Below the pieces are notes generated by a model. That model worked only from the letters and a program-made list of their open reading frames with translations, searched no databases and was not told the origin of the DNA. From NCBI GenBank assembly GCA_021372515.1, contig JAJFUG010000116.1, positions 1 through 44,951 of the forward strand: DNA of 44,951 bases, given 5' to 3'. The stretch is from a bacterium (GTDB lineage: Bacteria > Gemmatimonadota > Glassbacteria > GWA2-58-10). A program made the position numbers and the translations under genes. This document shows positions 35,036 through 42,525 of the stretch, piece by piece. The stretch's first letter is position 1, and the number at the start of each line of letters is the position of its first letter.

Positions 35036-35749
35036 ATGACAGACTCCCCGCTGTTCGAGCTGCAAGGGGTGGAGGTGAGCGGGGCCGGTGGGAAAAGGCT
35101 CCTGAGCGGGATCGGGTTCAGCCTGCCCGCCGGGAGCTGGAGCGCGGTCAGCGGACCGAGCGGCTCGGGCAAGAGCACCTTGCTAAAAGTCCTTTCACTG
35201 CTGCTTAGACCCTCGGCTGGCAGTCTGTTCATCCAGGGGGCGCCTCCTGAGCGCCACAGCGTGACCGCCCTGCGGCGGAGGCTGCCGCTGGTCATGCAAG
35301 AGCCGGTGCTGCTCGGCCGCACGGTGCGCGAGGACCTGGCCGAGGCGTTCAGTTTCGCCGCCGCGGAGGGCGCAGCGCCGCCCGCCGGGGAGCGTCTGGA
35401 CACTCTCTTGGACGCGGTCGAGCTTCCCAGCGACATCCTGGACCGCGACAGCGCCCGCCTGTCCGGGGGCGAGAAACAGCGCGTGGCTATCGCCCGGGCC
35501 CTGGCCCTGGAGCCGCAGGCCGTTCTGCTGGATGAGCCCACCTCCGCCCTGGACCTTGTCACCGCCGAGCGCGTGTTCGACAACCTCTCTCGCATCTGGC
35601 CCGGCCTGAACCTGGTGCTGGTCACCCACTCCAAACCCCTGATCGACCGCACCGTCACCCAGTTCCTGCTGCGCGGGGGACGGCTGGAACGCGTGGCCCA
35701 CGGCCTCACGGACAGCGAGCTGCGGCAGTTCCTGGAGGTGCGCCAGTGA
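35036..35749 (+). CDS. ABC transporter ATPase, FetA-like
   Basis: A 237-residue ATPase with Walker A GPSGSGKS (40-47), Q-loop MQEP (about 87-90), signature LSGGEKQR (142-149), Walker B VLLDEP (163-168) and switch His in THSK. It begins on the base after the channel stop and overlaps the permease by four bases (GTGA), so the three genes are translationally linked. With the UPF0014 permease it corresponds to Escherichia coli FetAB, implicated in iron export and oxidative-stress resistance. The function in this organism is by family analogy. Confidence 0.85.
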   Translation: MTDSPLFELQGVEVSGAGGKRLLSGIGFSLPAGSWSAVSGPSGSGKSTLLKVLSLLLRPSAGSLFIQGAPPERHSVTALRRRLPLVMQEPVLLGRTVREDLAEAFSFAAAEGAAPPAGERLDTLLDAVELPSDILDRDSARLSGGEKQRVAIARALALEPQAVLLDEPTSALDLVTAERVFDNLSRIWPGLNLVLVTHSKPLIDRTVTQFLLRGGRLERVAHGLTDSELRQFLEVRQ

Positions 35750-36537
35750 ACGCCCGATTCTACGAGATAAGCCTCTGGGGCCTGGCTGCCGGGTACGCAC
35801 TCATCCTGCCGGTCTGGCTGATTGTCTGGCGTAAGCGCCTGGGCGTGGGGCGCGACCTTCTGGTCTCCACCCTGCGCATGAGCCTTCAACTGCTGGCCGT
35901 GGGCTACGTGCTCAACTGGCTGTTCGGCCTGTCGCTCTGGTACGTGGTGATTGCGGTGTTCCTGGCGATGGTTTATTTCGCGGCGCGCACGGTGATCGCC
36001 CGCACCGGGATCGCCCTGAGCGGGTTCACCTGGAAGCTGTTCCTGGCGATACTGGCCGGGGTGGGGCTTGTCACCGCGTTCACCGCCCTGTTCGTGATCC
36101 GGGTGCGGCCCTGGTACGAGCCGCGCTGGTTCATCCCCCTGGCCGGGATGATTGTCGGCAACTCGATGAGCGGCTGCGCCCTGGCCCTGGAGCGTTTTTT
36201 CGGCGAGGTGCGCGACCGACGCGCCGTGGTGGAGACACGCCTCAGCCTGGGGGCCACCGCCCGCGAGGCCGCCGCGCCGATGCTGCGCTCGGCGTTCCGG
36301 GCCGCGCTGCTCCCTACGCTCAGCTCGATGAGCGGTATGGGGATCGTGTTCCTGCCCGGCATGATGACCGGCCAGATCCTGGGCGGGGTCTCGCCCCTGG
36401 AGGCGATCCGCTACCAACTGATGATAATGCTGGCGATCCTGGGCGCGGTGGCCTTTTCCTGCTATCTCATCCTGATATTGGAACAGCGCAGCTTTTTCGA
36501 CGAGTACCAGAGCCTGCGGCAGGATATTTTCGGCTGA
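35746..36537 (+). CDS. UPF0014 / FetB-like ABC permease
   Basis: A 263-residue permease with about seven membrane helices. UPF0014 marks include RMSLQLLAVGYVLNWLF, the loop LAGMIVGNSMSGCALALERF and the following ETRLSLGATAREA coupling region, then GIVFLPGMMTGQILGG and PLEAIRYQLMIML. It pairs with the preceding ATPase (four-base overlap; GTG start). FetB-type permeases are reported to export iron; metal or another substrate cannot be read here. Confidence 0.87.
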   Translation: MNARFYEISLWGLAAGYALILPVWLIVWRKRLGVGRDLLVSTLRMSLQLLAVGYVLNWLFGLSLWYVVIAVFLAMVYFAARTVIARTGIALSGFTWKLFLAILAGVGLVTAFTALFVIRVRPWYEPRWFIPLAGMIVGNSMSGCALALERFFGEVRDRRAVVETRLSLGATAREAAAPMLRSAFRAALLPTLSSMSGMGIVFLPGMMTGQILGGVSPLEAIRYQLMIMLAILGAVAFSCYLILILEQRSFFDEYQSLRQDIFG

Positions 36538-36623
36538 GGTGGCACGCCGCGGTTCATGTTTCACGGGCCGAGATTCAGTACATCTCGCTGCCGGGTCCGC
36601 TTGGAACGATAAGGCAAGAGGAA

Positions 36624-36687
36624 TGTAGGGGCGGCCCCCCGTGGCCGCCTGAATGAGACAGGGCAGGCACAGGGGCCTGCCCCTACA
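36624..36687. repeat. 64-base palindromic element with terminal inverted repeats
   Basis: The element begins TGTAGGGGC and ends GCCCCTACA (perfect terminal inverted repeats). Inside are two hairpins, GGCGGCC...GGCCGCC and GGGCAGGC...GCCTGCCC, separated by a short A-rich spacer. A diverged relative lies at 29931-29988, and single-hairpin relatives share the GTAGGGGC end. It occupies the 184-base gap before the tRNA nucleotidyltransferase. Confidence 0.75.
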
Positions 36688-36721
36688 TAGAACAATGCAC
36701 ATTGAGGTTTTTTAAGACTTC

Positions 36722-38104
36722 ATGCAAATGAGCGAGGAAACCCTGCGCCGCATAGCTGGCCTGGCCGAGCGGATAGCACAGTCCGGCGGGCGGGCCTTTT
36801 TCGTGGGCGGCTATGTCCGGGACAGCCTGCTGGGCCGCGAGCCCAAGGATATCGATATCGAGGTCTACGGCCTGGATCCCGACACCCTGACCGAGATACT
36901 GTCCACCGCGGGGCGGGTGGATTTGGTCGGCCGTCAGTTCGGGGTGCTGCGCGCAGCCTCGCTGGAGGTGGACTGGACCCTGCCCCGGCGCGACAGCGCG
37001 GGCCGTCACCCCCGCGTGGCGATAAACCCGCGCCTGAGTTACCGCGAGGCCACCCGCAGGCGCGACCTCACAGTGAACGCCCTGCTGAGGGATGTCCTCA
37101 CCGGCGAGCTGGTCGATCCCTGGGGCGGACAGGCGGACCTGGAAAAGGGCGTTTTGCGCATACCGGACCGGTCGCTGTTCGTGGAGGACCCGCTGCGTTT
37201 CTACCGCGTGATGCAGCTTGGCGCGCGCCTTCAGATGACCCCGGACCCGGAGCTGGACTCTATCTGCGCCGGGATGGAGATACACACCGTGGCCCGCGAG
37301 CGGGTGGAGGAGGAATTCAACCGTCTGTGGCTGGAGGCCGCCCGCCCAAGCCTGGGCCTGGCCTGGGTGCGGCGCGTGGGCCGTCTGGCCGAGGTGATTC
37401 CGCCGCTCGCCGACACGCCGGTCACGCCCCAGGACCCGGACTGGCACCCGGAGGGGGAGGTCTGGACCCACACGTTGCAGGTGGTTGACGCCGCCGCGGC
37501 GCTGCGCACAGGCGAGCGCGGGCGCGACCTGATGCTGCTCTGGGCCGCGGCGCTGCACGACTGCGGCAAGCCGCTCACCACCCGCCAGGAGGGCGGCCAC
37601 ATTCGCAGCCCGGAGCACGACCGCGAGAGCGAGAGTCTGGCCGGGCCGTTCCTGCGGGGCCTGCTGCGCTCGCAGCGCGTGGCCGAGGGCGCGACAAAGC
37701 TGATCGCCCAGCACATGAAACCCCTTCAGTTCCACCAGAACCAGTCCTCGGAGAAAGCGTTCAAGCGCCTGGCGCTCAAGCTCGCCCCGGAGGCCGACCT
37801 GGAGCTTCTGGCCGCGCTGGCCCTGGCGGATGGCCGGGGGACCAACCCGGCGGGCGGCGCGCCGCTGACCCGGGAGTTCGCGATGGTTGATTGGTTCCGC
37901 GAGATGAGCGAGCGGGCGCGGGTGAGCCGCGAGCCGGAGAAGCCGCTGCTAAAGGGGCGGCACCTGCTGGGATTGATAGAGCCGGGGCCGCGCCTGGGCC
38001 AGGTGCTGGAGGAGGCCTACCGGATACAGATCGAGGAGGGGATAACGGAGGTGGAGGAGCTGAAGAGGAGGGTGGTGGGGGAGGCGAATGGTAAGCAGGC
38101 ATGA
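36722..38104 (+). CDS. CCA-adding-type tRNA nucleotidyltransferase with HD domain
   Basis: A 460-residue class II nucleotidyltransferase. The head has GGYVRDSLLG (29-38) and the metal-binding DIDIE (43-47); the neck has RRRDLTVNALL (about 112-122) and DPLRFYRVMQLGARL (156-170). The C-terminal HD domain has H250, HD 279-280 in ALHDCGKP, and SPEHDRES near 296-303; HD domains occur in E. coli-type CCA enzymes (2',3'-cyclic phosphodiesterase/phosphatase). It adds or repairs the CCA end of tRNAs, although a poly(A)-polymerase-like role is not excluded. No clear ribosome site precedes either ATG (36722 or 36728). Confidence 0.88.
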   Translation: MQMSEETLRRIAGLAERIAQSGGRAFFVGGYVRDSLLGREPKDIDIEVYGLDPDTLTEILSTAGRVDLVGRQFGVLRAASLEVDWTLPRRDSAGRHPRVAINPRLSYREATRRRDLTVNALLRDVLTGELVDPWGGQADLEKGVLRIPDRSLFVEDPLRFYRVMQLGARLQMTPDPELDSICAGMEIHTVARERVEEEFNRLWLEAARPSLGLAWVRRVGRLAEVIPPLADTPVTPQDPDWHPEGEVWTHTLQVVDAAAALRTGERGRDLMLLWAAALHDCGKPLTTRQEGGHIRSPEHDRESESLAGPFLRGLLRSQRVAEGATKLIAQHMKPLQFHQNQSSEKAFKRLALKLAPEADLELLAALALADGRGTNPAGGAPLTREFAMVDWFREMSERARVSREPEKPLLKGRHLLGLIEPGPRLGQVLEEAYRIQIEEGITEVEELKRRVVGEANGKQA

Positions 38105-38117
38105 GAAGAGATAGCAA

Positions 38118-38248
38118 ACGGGCGAACACGAGGTTCGCCCCTACGACAGGCTCGAATGTATAACCATAAATCGGACAGTATCTATGATGCGTGATTTGTC
38201 CTCAAAGCAACTCCTCCTGCTGTAGGGGCGAACCTTGTGTTCGCCCGT
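38118..38248. repeat. inverted pair of GTAGGGGCG palindromic repeats
   Basis: Two 27-base copies face each other: 38118-38144 (reading ACGGGCGAACAC...CCCCTAC) and 38222-38248 (GTAGGGGCGAAC...CGCCCGT). They differ at one base when aligned in the same orientation, and each forms an eight-base-pair hairpin (GGGCGAAC/GTTCGCCC). About 77 bases without a gene lie between them. A third copy is at 44837-44863. Confidence 0.8.
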
Positions 38249-38321
38249 GGTAATGTTTTGGCCGACGCGGAGATAACCGAGGTGGGGGGCAGGCAGGGGA
38301 AATGCAGTAAGAAACAAATGA

Positions 38322-38990
38322 TCACCTGAACCACTCCGCCGGGTCGCCGCTTTTGGGGTAGCCCTGGTTCTCCCAGTAGCCGCGCGCGCCGGTTGAATCT
38401 GTCACCTCGATCCGGTTGATCCAGCGGCACCACTTGTAGCCCAACCTGTCCTCGGCCACCAGCATCAGCGGATACCCAAGCTGCGGCTTGAGCGGCACCC
38501 CGTTCATGTTCCAAGCCACCAGCAGATCATGGACGGTGACATAATTGAGCGACAGGTAGGTGTAGTAGCCGTCCACCGCGCGGAACACCACGTAGTTCGC
38601 CCCCGGTTTCAGCCCGGCCTCGGCCAGAAGGTCGCGCAGCTTGAACCCCTCCCAGAGGATTTTCACCTTCCAGCCTTCAACACAATGCAGGTCGGTCACC
38701 TTGCGGAACGCGGGACGGGCTTTCACCTGGTCGAAAGTGAGGTTCAGCGGGTGCTCCACCAGACCGTCCACAGCCAGGCGGTAGGTGCTGGTGTCCACGT
38801 GCTGGGGGCCGAGGATTGAGTTCTCGCGGAAATTGCTGAAACTGGAAAGCTTCGCTCCCTCGTACTCGTTGATTTCCACCGGGTCCATGTCGCGCGGCTC
38901 GGTGGACTGCCTGGCGTCGCTCCCGCCGCCGCAGGCGGCGGCCAGGCCCAGGGCCAGGGCGGACAGGAACGGCAATAAGGCGGCTCGCAT
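38322..38990 (-). CDS. molybdopterin-dependent sulfite-oxidase-fold lipoprotein (MsrP/SUOX-like)
   Basis: A 222-residue protein whose N-terminus is a lipoprotein signal (LALGLAAACGGG, Cys20). It is followed by the oxidoreductase molybdopterin-binding domain: YRLAVDGLVEHPLNLTFDQV, then DLHCVEGWKV with the expected Mo-ligating Cys, then WEGFKLRDLL, GYYTYLSL and LGYKWCRWINRIEV. The family contains MsrP, which repairs methionine sulfoxide in the periplasm. Neither the haem partner MsrQ nor a twin-arginine signal is visible, which is odd because cofactor-loaded enzymes normally use Tat export. The substrate is unknown. It is divergent from the MFS gene. Confidence 0.83.
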   Translation of the reverse strand: MRAALLPFLSALALGLAAACGGGSDARQSTEPRDMDPVEINEYEGAKLSSFSNFRENSILGPQHVDTSTYRLAVDGLVEHPLNLTFDQVKARPAFRKVTDLHCVEGWKVKILWEGFKLRDLLAEAGLKPGANYVVFRAVDGYYTYLSLNYVTVHDLLVAWNMNGVPLKPQLGYPLMLVAEDRLGYKWCRWINRIEVTDSTGARGYWENQGYPKSGDPAEWFR

Positions 38991-39089
38991 GGGTCATCTC
39001 TCCTTGGGCCGGGCAATTCCGGCCATACACAGTCTAACTGAGGGACAACGGGTTCGGTTACAGTGATCCCGCCGGTGGGCCCCCCGGGC

Positions 39090-39116
39090 TTGACATTCGG
39101 TGGGGGCGGTTATAAA
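39090..39116 (+). promoter_or_regulatory. candidate promoter of the MFS gene
   Basis: A perfect TTGACA (39090-39095) is followed by TATAAATT (TATAAA at 39111-39116; spacing 15, or 17 to TAAATT). This would start a leader of roughly 160 bases. Confidence 0.5.
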
Positions 39117-39131
39117 TTTGTTGCTGTTGTC

Positions 39132-39286
39132 CCGGCGGATTCGATAGCCGGCGTAAGCGTTAACGTGAGCCAACGCGTCCAATGATTCCGGCGGCGGGAG
39201 CATTCCGCCCGGCCGGAGGGAGAGGGCGCGTTGGGGACAGCCTTCTCCGTGAGTTAGACGCCCCGCATGTAAGGAGAAGGCTTCAA
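39132..39286 (+). promoter_or_regulatory. structured 5' leader with hairpin covering the Shine-Dalgarno site
   Basis: Three nested or sequential stems can be drawn: CCGGC/GCCGG (39132-39136 with 39147-39151); CCAACGCG/CGCGTTGG (39170-39177 with 39227-39234) enclosing a further GGCGG/CCGCC hairpin; and a perfect ten-base-pair stem AGCCTTCTCC/GGAGAAGGCT (39239-39248 with 39273-39282). The last contains the entire GGAGAAGG ribosome site of the MFS gene. The layout (closed multi-stem domain, then a site-masking hairpin) is that of a riboswitch or other translational control element. It matches none of the riboswitch consensus motifs I know. Confidence 0.5.
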
Positions 39287-40537
39287 GTGAGTCCGTCCAA
39301 GGCGCATCCCGCACAATCTCATTTCGACAACATCCCGATACTGCTGCTGTGTGTCACCATATTCCTGGGTTTCCTCACCATAGCCATGCCGCTGCCGGTG
39401 ATCCCGATCCTGGTGCGTCATGAACTCGGGTTCTCCGATTTGATTGTAGGCCTGACCATGGGCCTCCAGTTTTTCATCACCGTCGTCACCCGCAGATTGG
39501 CCGGAACCACCGCCGACCGCGTGGGCGGGCATGTATCGGTGATGCGCGGGCTCGCTGCCTGCGCCCTGGCCGGAGCGACCTACCAGGTCGCGGCCTGGTT
39601 CCCCGGCGGACCGCACGCCAAGCTGGCCGTGCTGTGGCTGGGACGGATCGCCCTGGGTTTCGGCGAGTCGCTGATGCTGACCGGGCTGCTGAGCTGGGGT
39701 GTGGCCTTGTCCGGGCGGGCGCGCTCGGGCAAGGTGATGTCGTGGGTGGGGATGGCGGTGTTCAGCTCCCTGGCGGCCGGAGCGCCGTTGGGCCTTGCGC
39801 TCTCCAACCGCTACGGTTTCAGGAGCGTGGGACTCGCGGTCACCCTCCTGCCGCTGCTGGCCCTTGCGGTCACGTTTTTTGTTCCCAGGGCGCGGACTGT
39901 GCCGGGTGCGACAGTCCCGTTCCGCCGGGTGGTGCGGCTGATCTGGCGCCCCGGCGTGGCCCTCGGCCTTCAGGGGGTGGGTTTCGCCGGGATCGGGGCC
40001 TTTGTCTCCCTGTATTTCACGGCGCAGGACTGGAGCGGGGCCGGGATCAGCCTGTCGGCGTTCGGGGGGGCGTTCATCCTGGCGCGCCTTCTGTTCGGGA
40101 ACCTGCCGGACCGTTTCGGCGGGGCGAGAGTGGTCCTGGGCTTTTTCGTGGTCGAGGCCCTGGGCCAGGCGGTCATGGCCGGGGCGTCGAGCGCGTTTAC
40201 CGCGCTCAGCGGGGCCGCGTTGACCGGTTTCGGCTGCTCGATGATCTTTCCCTGTCTGGGAGTGGAGGCAATCCGCCGGACTCCTCTGGAGAGCCGCGGC
40301 TCGGCCCTGGGGGCTTTCGCCGCCTTCCAGGACATCGCCTCCGGCCTGACCGGCCCGAGCACCGGGTTCGTGGCCGGGCTGCTGGGCTACCGCTCGGTGT
40401 TCGTGATCGGGGCGGTGGCCGCCCTGGCCGGGCTGATTGTCGCCCTGCCGCTGCTGAGCGACAGCTCGGTGCAGCCGGAGCCTGCCGGCGCTCAGGAATG
40501 CGCACCGGCGGAGGTGCTGCCGGACTGCGGCTCCTGA
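39287..40537 (+). CDS. MFS transporter, YhhS/YfcJ-like
   Basis: A 416-residue, 12-helix major facilitator. The N-terminal half carries ELGFSDLIVGLTMGLQFF followed by TRRLAGTTADRVG, the MFS loop 2-3 motif in the form seen in the YfcJ/YhhS (UPF0226) group. Helices 7-12 follow a central cytoplasmic loop, and LFGNLPDRFGGARVV is the matching loop 8-9 motif. It probably exports small molecules; members have been linked to arabinose or drug efflux. I place the start at GTG 39287, since AAGGAGAAGG lies just upstream; the longer frame from 39182 would run through the structured leader. The C-terminal tail is short and Cys/Pro-containing. Confidence 0.83.
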   Translation: MSPSKAHPAQSHFDNIPILLLCVTIFLGFLTIAMPLPVIPILVRHELGFSDLIVGLTMGLQFFITVVTRRLAGTTADRVGGHVSVMRGLAACALAGATYQVAAWFPGGPHAKLAVLWLGRIALGFGESLMLTGLLSWGVALSGRARSGKVMSWVGMAVFSSLAAGAPLGLALSNRYGFRSVGLAVTLLPLLALAVTFFVPRARTVPGATVPFRRVVRLIWRPGVALGLQGVGFAGIGAFVSLYFTAQDWSGAGISLSAFGGAFILARLLFGNLPDRFGGARVVLGFFVVEALGQAVMAGASSAFTALSGAALTGFGCSMIFPCLGVEAIRRTPLESRGSALGAFAAFQDIASGLTGPSTGFVAGLLGYRSVFVIGAVAALAGLIVALPLLSDSSVQPEPAGAQECAPAEVLPDCGS

Positions 40538-40552
40538 GGCTGAGAAGGGTCG

Positions 40553-40590
40553 AAACAAAAGGGGCGGACCCATGGGTCCGCCCCTTTTTA
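40553..40590. terminator. bidirectional intrinsic terminator
   Basis: A perfect eleven-base-pair palindrome GGGGCGGACCC...GGGTCCGCCCC (40561-40584) is flanked by AAACAAAA on the left and TTTTTA on the right. It separates the convergent MFS and GH109-like genes. Confidence 0.9.
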
Positions 40591-40613
40591 CGCTTAATTG
40601 CGAACGTATTGCC

Positions 40614-41933
40614 TCACGCTTCCAGGGCGAACGCGGGCGCTTTGGTCTTCCAGCGGCCGCCGCTGAAATCCGGCGCCGCCACAGGCGCGCCCCCGGCCTG
40701 GATCGACTGCTCGCTCAGTCCCACCACGCAGCTCATGGCCACCGAGTCATATACATCTATTGGTGTTTGCTTCCCGTCACGCACCGCCTCGACGAATTTC
40801 TGCAGCTCCAGGTAATCCGTCCCACCGTGGCTGGCCGCCCCGGCCTCTGCCGCCATGGCGCGCCACCAGGCATGCTCGAATTTCTGCTGGTAGGGGTCGA
40901 ACGATTCCCATTCGAATTCCTTCGGGCTGCGGCCGTCCAGATACAGCGCATTGCGTTGCTCGTTGTAAACCCCCAACGTGCCCTGGAGCAGCCAGCGGTT
41001 GTCATACGGGCGGGGCAACTGCATATCGTAGTTGATCACTATGGTGCTGCCCTTGACTGTCTTTATCACCGAGGTGACAATGTCGCCCTGCTTGTAGACC
41101 CGCTTGGCGTTGGGGTGCTCGGGGCCGTACTTGCGGATGAAATAGTCGTTGATCCCGGAGGAGCGCGTGGCCGTGGAGGCCAGGGTGGCGAACCAGTCCC
41201 CGCAGCCGATGTCCAGCCAGCTTATGACCGGGCCCAGGCTGTGGGTGGGGTACTGGTCGCAGTTGCGCTTGACCAAGTACTCGCCGCCCCAGCGGATTGA
41301 GCCGTCCGGCTCGAAGAACCATTCCGCGATGCAGTCGTGCGAGTGGGCGCAATGACAGTGCACGATCTCGCCGAACAGGCCCTGACGGCGCATGTTGAGC
41401 ACGGCCAGATTGTCGCGGCGGAAACTCCAGTTCTCCAGCATCATGCAGGGCACACCGGTCGATTCGTGGGTATGGACCAACTCCCAGCACTGCTCGGTGG
41501 TGATCGCGGCCGGCACCTCCACCCCCGCGTATTTGCCGGCTTTCATCGCGGCCACCGCCATGGGGGTGTGGCACTCCCAGGGGGTGGCGATAATGACCGC
41601 GTGAAGGTCGGTGCGGGCGAGCAGGCGGGTGTAATCCTCCGGGCCGCGTGAGTATTCCTCGGCCTTGGGCTTGCCTGCCGCGGCCAGGATTTTCTGCGCC
41701 CCGGCCAGGCACTCCGGATCGATCTCGCAGATCGCCGGCACCTCCACGCCCTTGAGGCTCAGGAGTGTTGCCAGAAGGCCCTTGCCGCGGCGTCCGGCGC
41801 CGATAAATCCCACGCGGACTGTTTCCCCGGCCGAACCGCTCCGGGCGGAGAGAATCCCCGGGGCCAGACCCAGGGCGGCGCTTCCGGCCAATACCCGGCG
41901 GGCGAACTCCTTACGGCTGATACTGTCTGGCAT
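40614..41933 (-). CDS. Gfo/Idh/MocA-family oxidoreductase, GH109-like, Tat-exported
   Basis: A 439-residue protein. The N-terminus has a twin-Arg-like signal (SRKEFARRVLAGSAALGLAPG), then a Rossmann dinucleotide site VGFIGAGRRGKG. GH109-type signatures follow: ATPWECHTPMAVAAMKAGKYAGVEVPAA, LENWSFRRDNLAVLNMRRQGLFGEI, HCAHSHD and YPTHSLGPVISWLDI. GH109 enzymes use NAD+ to cleave N-acetylgalactosaminides through an oxidised intermediate; relatives in environmental genomes may have other sugar targets. The ATG at 41933 has GAGG six bases upstream; the 39-codon longer frame is unlikely. It is convergent with the MFS gene across the bidirectional terminator. Confidence 0.85.
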   Translation of the reverse strand: MPDSISRKEFARRVLAGSAALGLAPGILSARSGSAGETVRVGFIGAGRRGKGLLATLLSLKGVEVPAICEIDPECLAGAQKILAAAGKPKAEEYSRGPEDYTRLLARTDLHAVIIATPWECHTPMAVAAMKAGKYAGVEVPAAITTEQCWELVHTHESTGVPCMMLENWSFRRDNLAVLNMRRQGLFGEIVHCHCAHSHDCIAEWFFEPDGSIRWGGEYLVKRNCDQYPTHSLGPVISWLDIGCGDWFATLASTATRSSGINDYFIRKYGPEHPNAKRVYKQGDIVTSVIKTVKGSTIVINYDMQLPRPYDNRWLLQGTLGVYNEQRNALYLDGRSPKEFEWESFDPYQQKFEHAWWRAMAAEAGAASHGGTDYLELQKFVEAVRDGKQTPIDVYDSVAMSCVVGLSEQSIQAGGAPVAAPDFSGGRWKTKAPAFALEA

Positions 41934-42094
41934 GGCGCACCTCATTCGCTCTGAACATGGAATATGATTCAACACATAGAGCGGCAAGCAGCGGGATATT
42001 TTCTGAAAACCGGGGACACAAAAGGCAGACCGCACCGCTAAGGGAATCATCGTAGCTCGACCGTAGCGACTAACCTTCTGCTCGTCCTTTCCTT

Positions 42095-42420
42095 TGTCCT
42101 TTCGGTCTTGCCCAACAATGTCCGGTTAGGAACTTGCAGGTTGAAGCTGACCGTCTCATTTCTGCTTTGGTTTCGGCCTAAGCAGCAAAGCCAGCGGGGG
42201 CCGCAAACTCGGCCAAACCGCGACTCTGCGTCAATCTTAAGTGTTTACGGAGTCTTAATTCCGCTGCCACGGTGCAGCGGCGGCGCTGCCGCGCAATCGC
42301 CGCCAGACTCCAGGGGAGTCATAGACCCCTGCCTTTTCACTCACTTCCTCACGCTACCCTGGCGGGAGGCTCAGACATGCGCGGCCCCCAAAAACAAAAA
42401 CGGCGGCCTGCGGGGCCGCT
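42095..42420. repeat. gene-free, repeat-derived region (possible IS remnant)
   Basis: Most of the 592-base gap from 41934 to 42525 holds no convincing gene. The block 42095-42130 (TGTCC.TTCGGTCTTGCCC, then TGTCCGGTTAGG) recurs at 44784-44820 in the same orientation. The segment 42371-42385, read on the minus strand (GGGGGCCGC.C.TGTCTGAGC), recurs at the window's right end on the plus strand. Between them lies a low-information stretch with several short palindromes. I see no transposase, and short frames here look non-coding. The terminal-like TGTCCGGTTAGG suggests the edge of an insertion sequence, but this is unproven. Confidence 0.5.
42391..42420 (-). terminator. second terminator-like hairpin downstream of hsp20
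   Basis: On the minus strand GCGGCC...GGCCGC is followed by TTTTTGTTTTT. It lies about 110 bases beyond the hsp20 stop, behind the primary terminator, and may belong to the repeat region rather than to hsp20. Confidence 0.5.
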
Positions 42421-42460
42421 GAAGTGTTTTCAAATTGTTTGTCTATATCTGATTGCAGGG

Positions 42461-42499
42461 GAAAAACAAAAGGGCGCCGGGGGAATCCCCCCGGCGCCC
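42461..42499 (-). terminator. intrinsic terminator of the hsp20 gene
   Basis: A twelve-base-pair GC hairpin (42472-42499) is followed on the minus strand by TTTTGTTTTTCC, 27 bases after the hsp20 stop codon. Confidence 0.92.
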
Positions 42500-42525
42500 G
42501 GCCACCCCACCCGTCCGGCACCCGT

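Noticed and set aside
38118-38248. Possible CRISPR array from nearby palindromic repeats
   Set aside because: Only two copies, in opposite orientation, with no regular spacers and no cas genes.
42095-42420. Possible tmRNA on the minus strand (a frame reading ...AEFAAPAGFAA-stop looks like a proteolysis tag)
   Set aside because: No tRNA-like acceptor or T-arm could be found at the expected ends, no 3' CCA context, and parts of the region recur as repeats.
42108-42422. A 104-codon plus-strand frame in the gap before hsp20
   Set aside because: It runs through repeat blocks and a terminator hairpin, with no ribosome site and no recognisable domain; judged non-coding.
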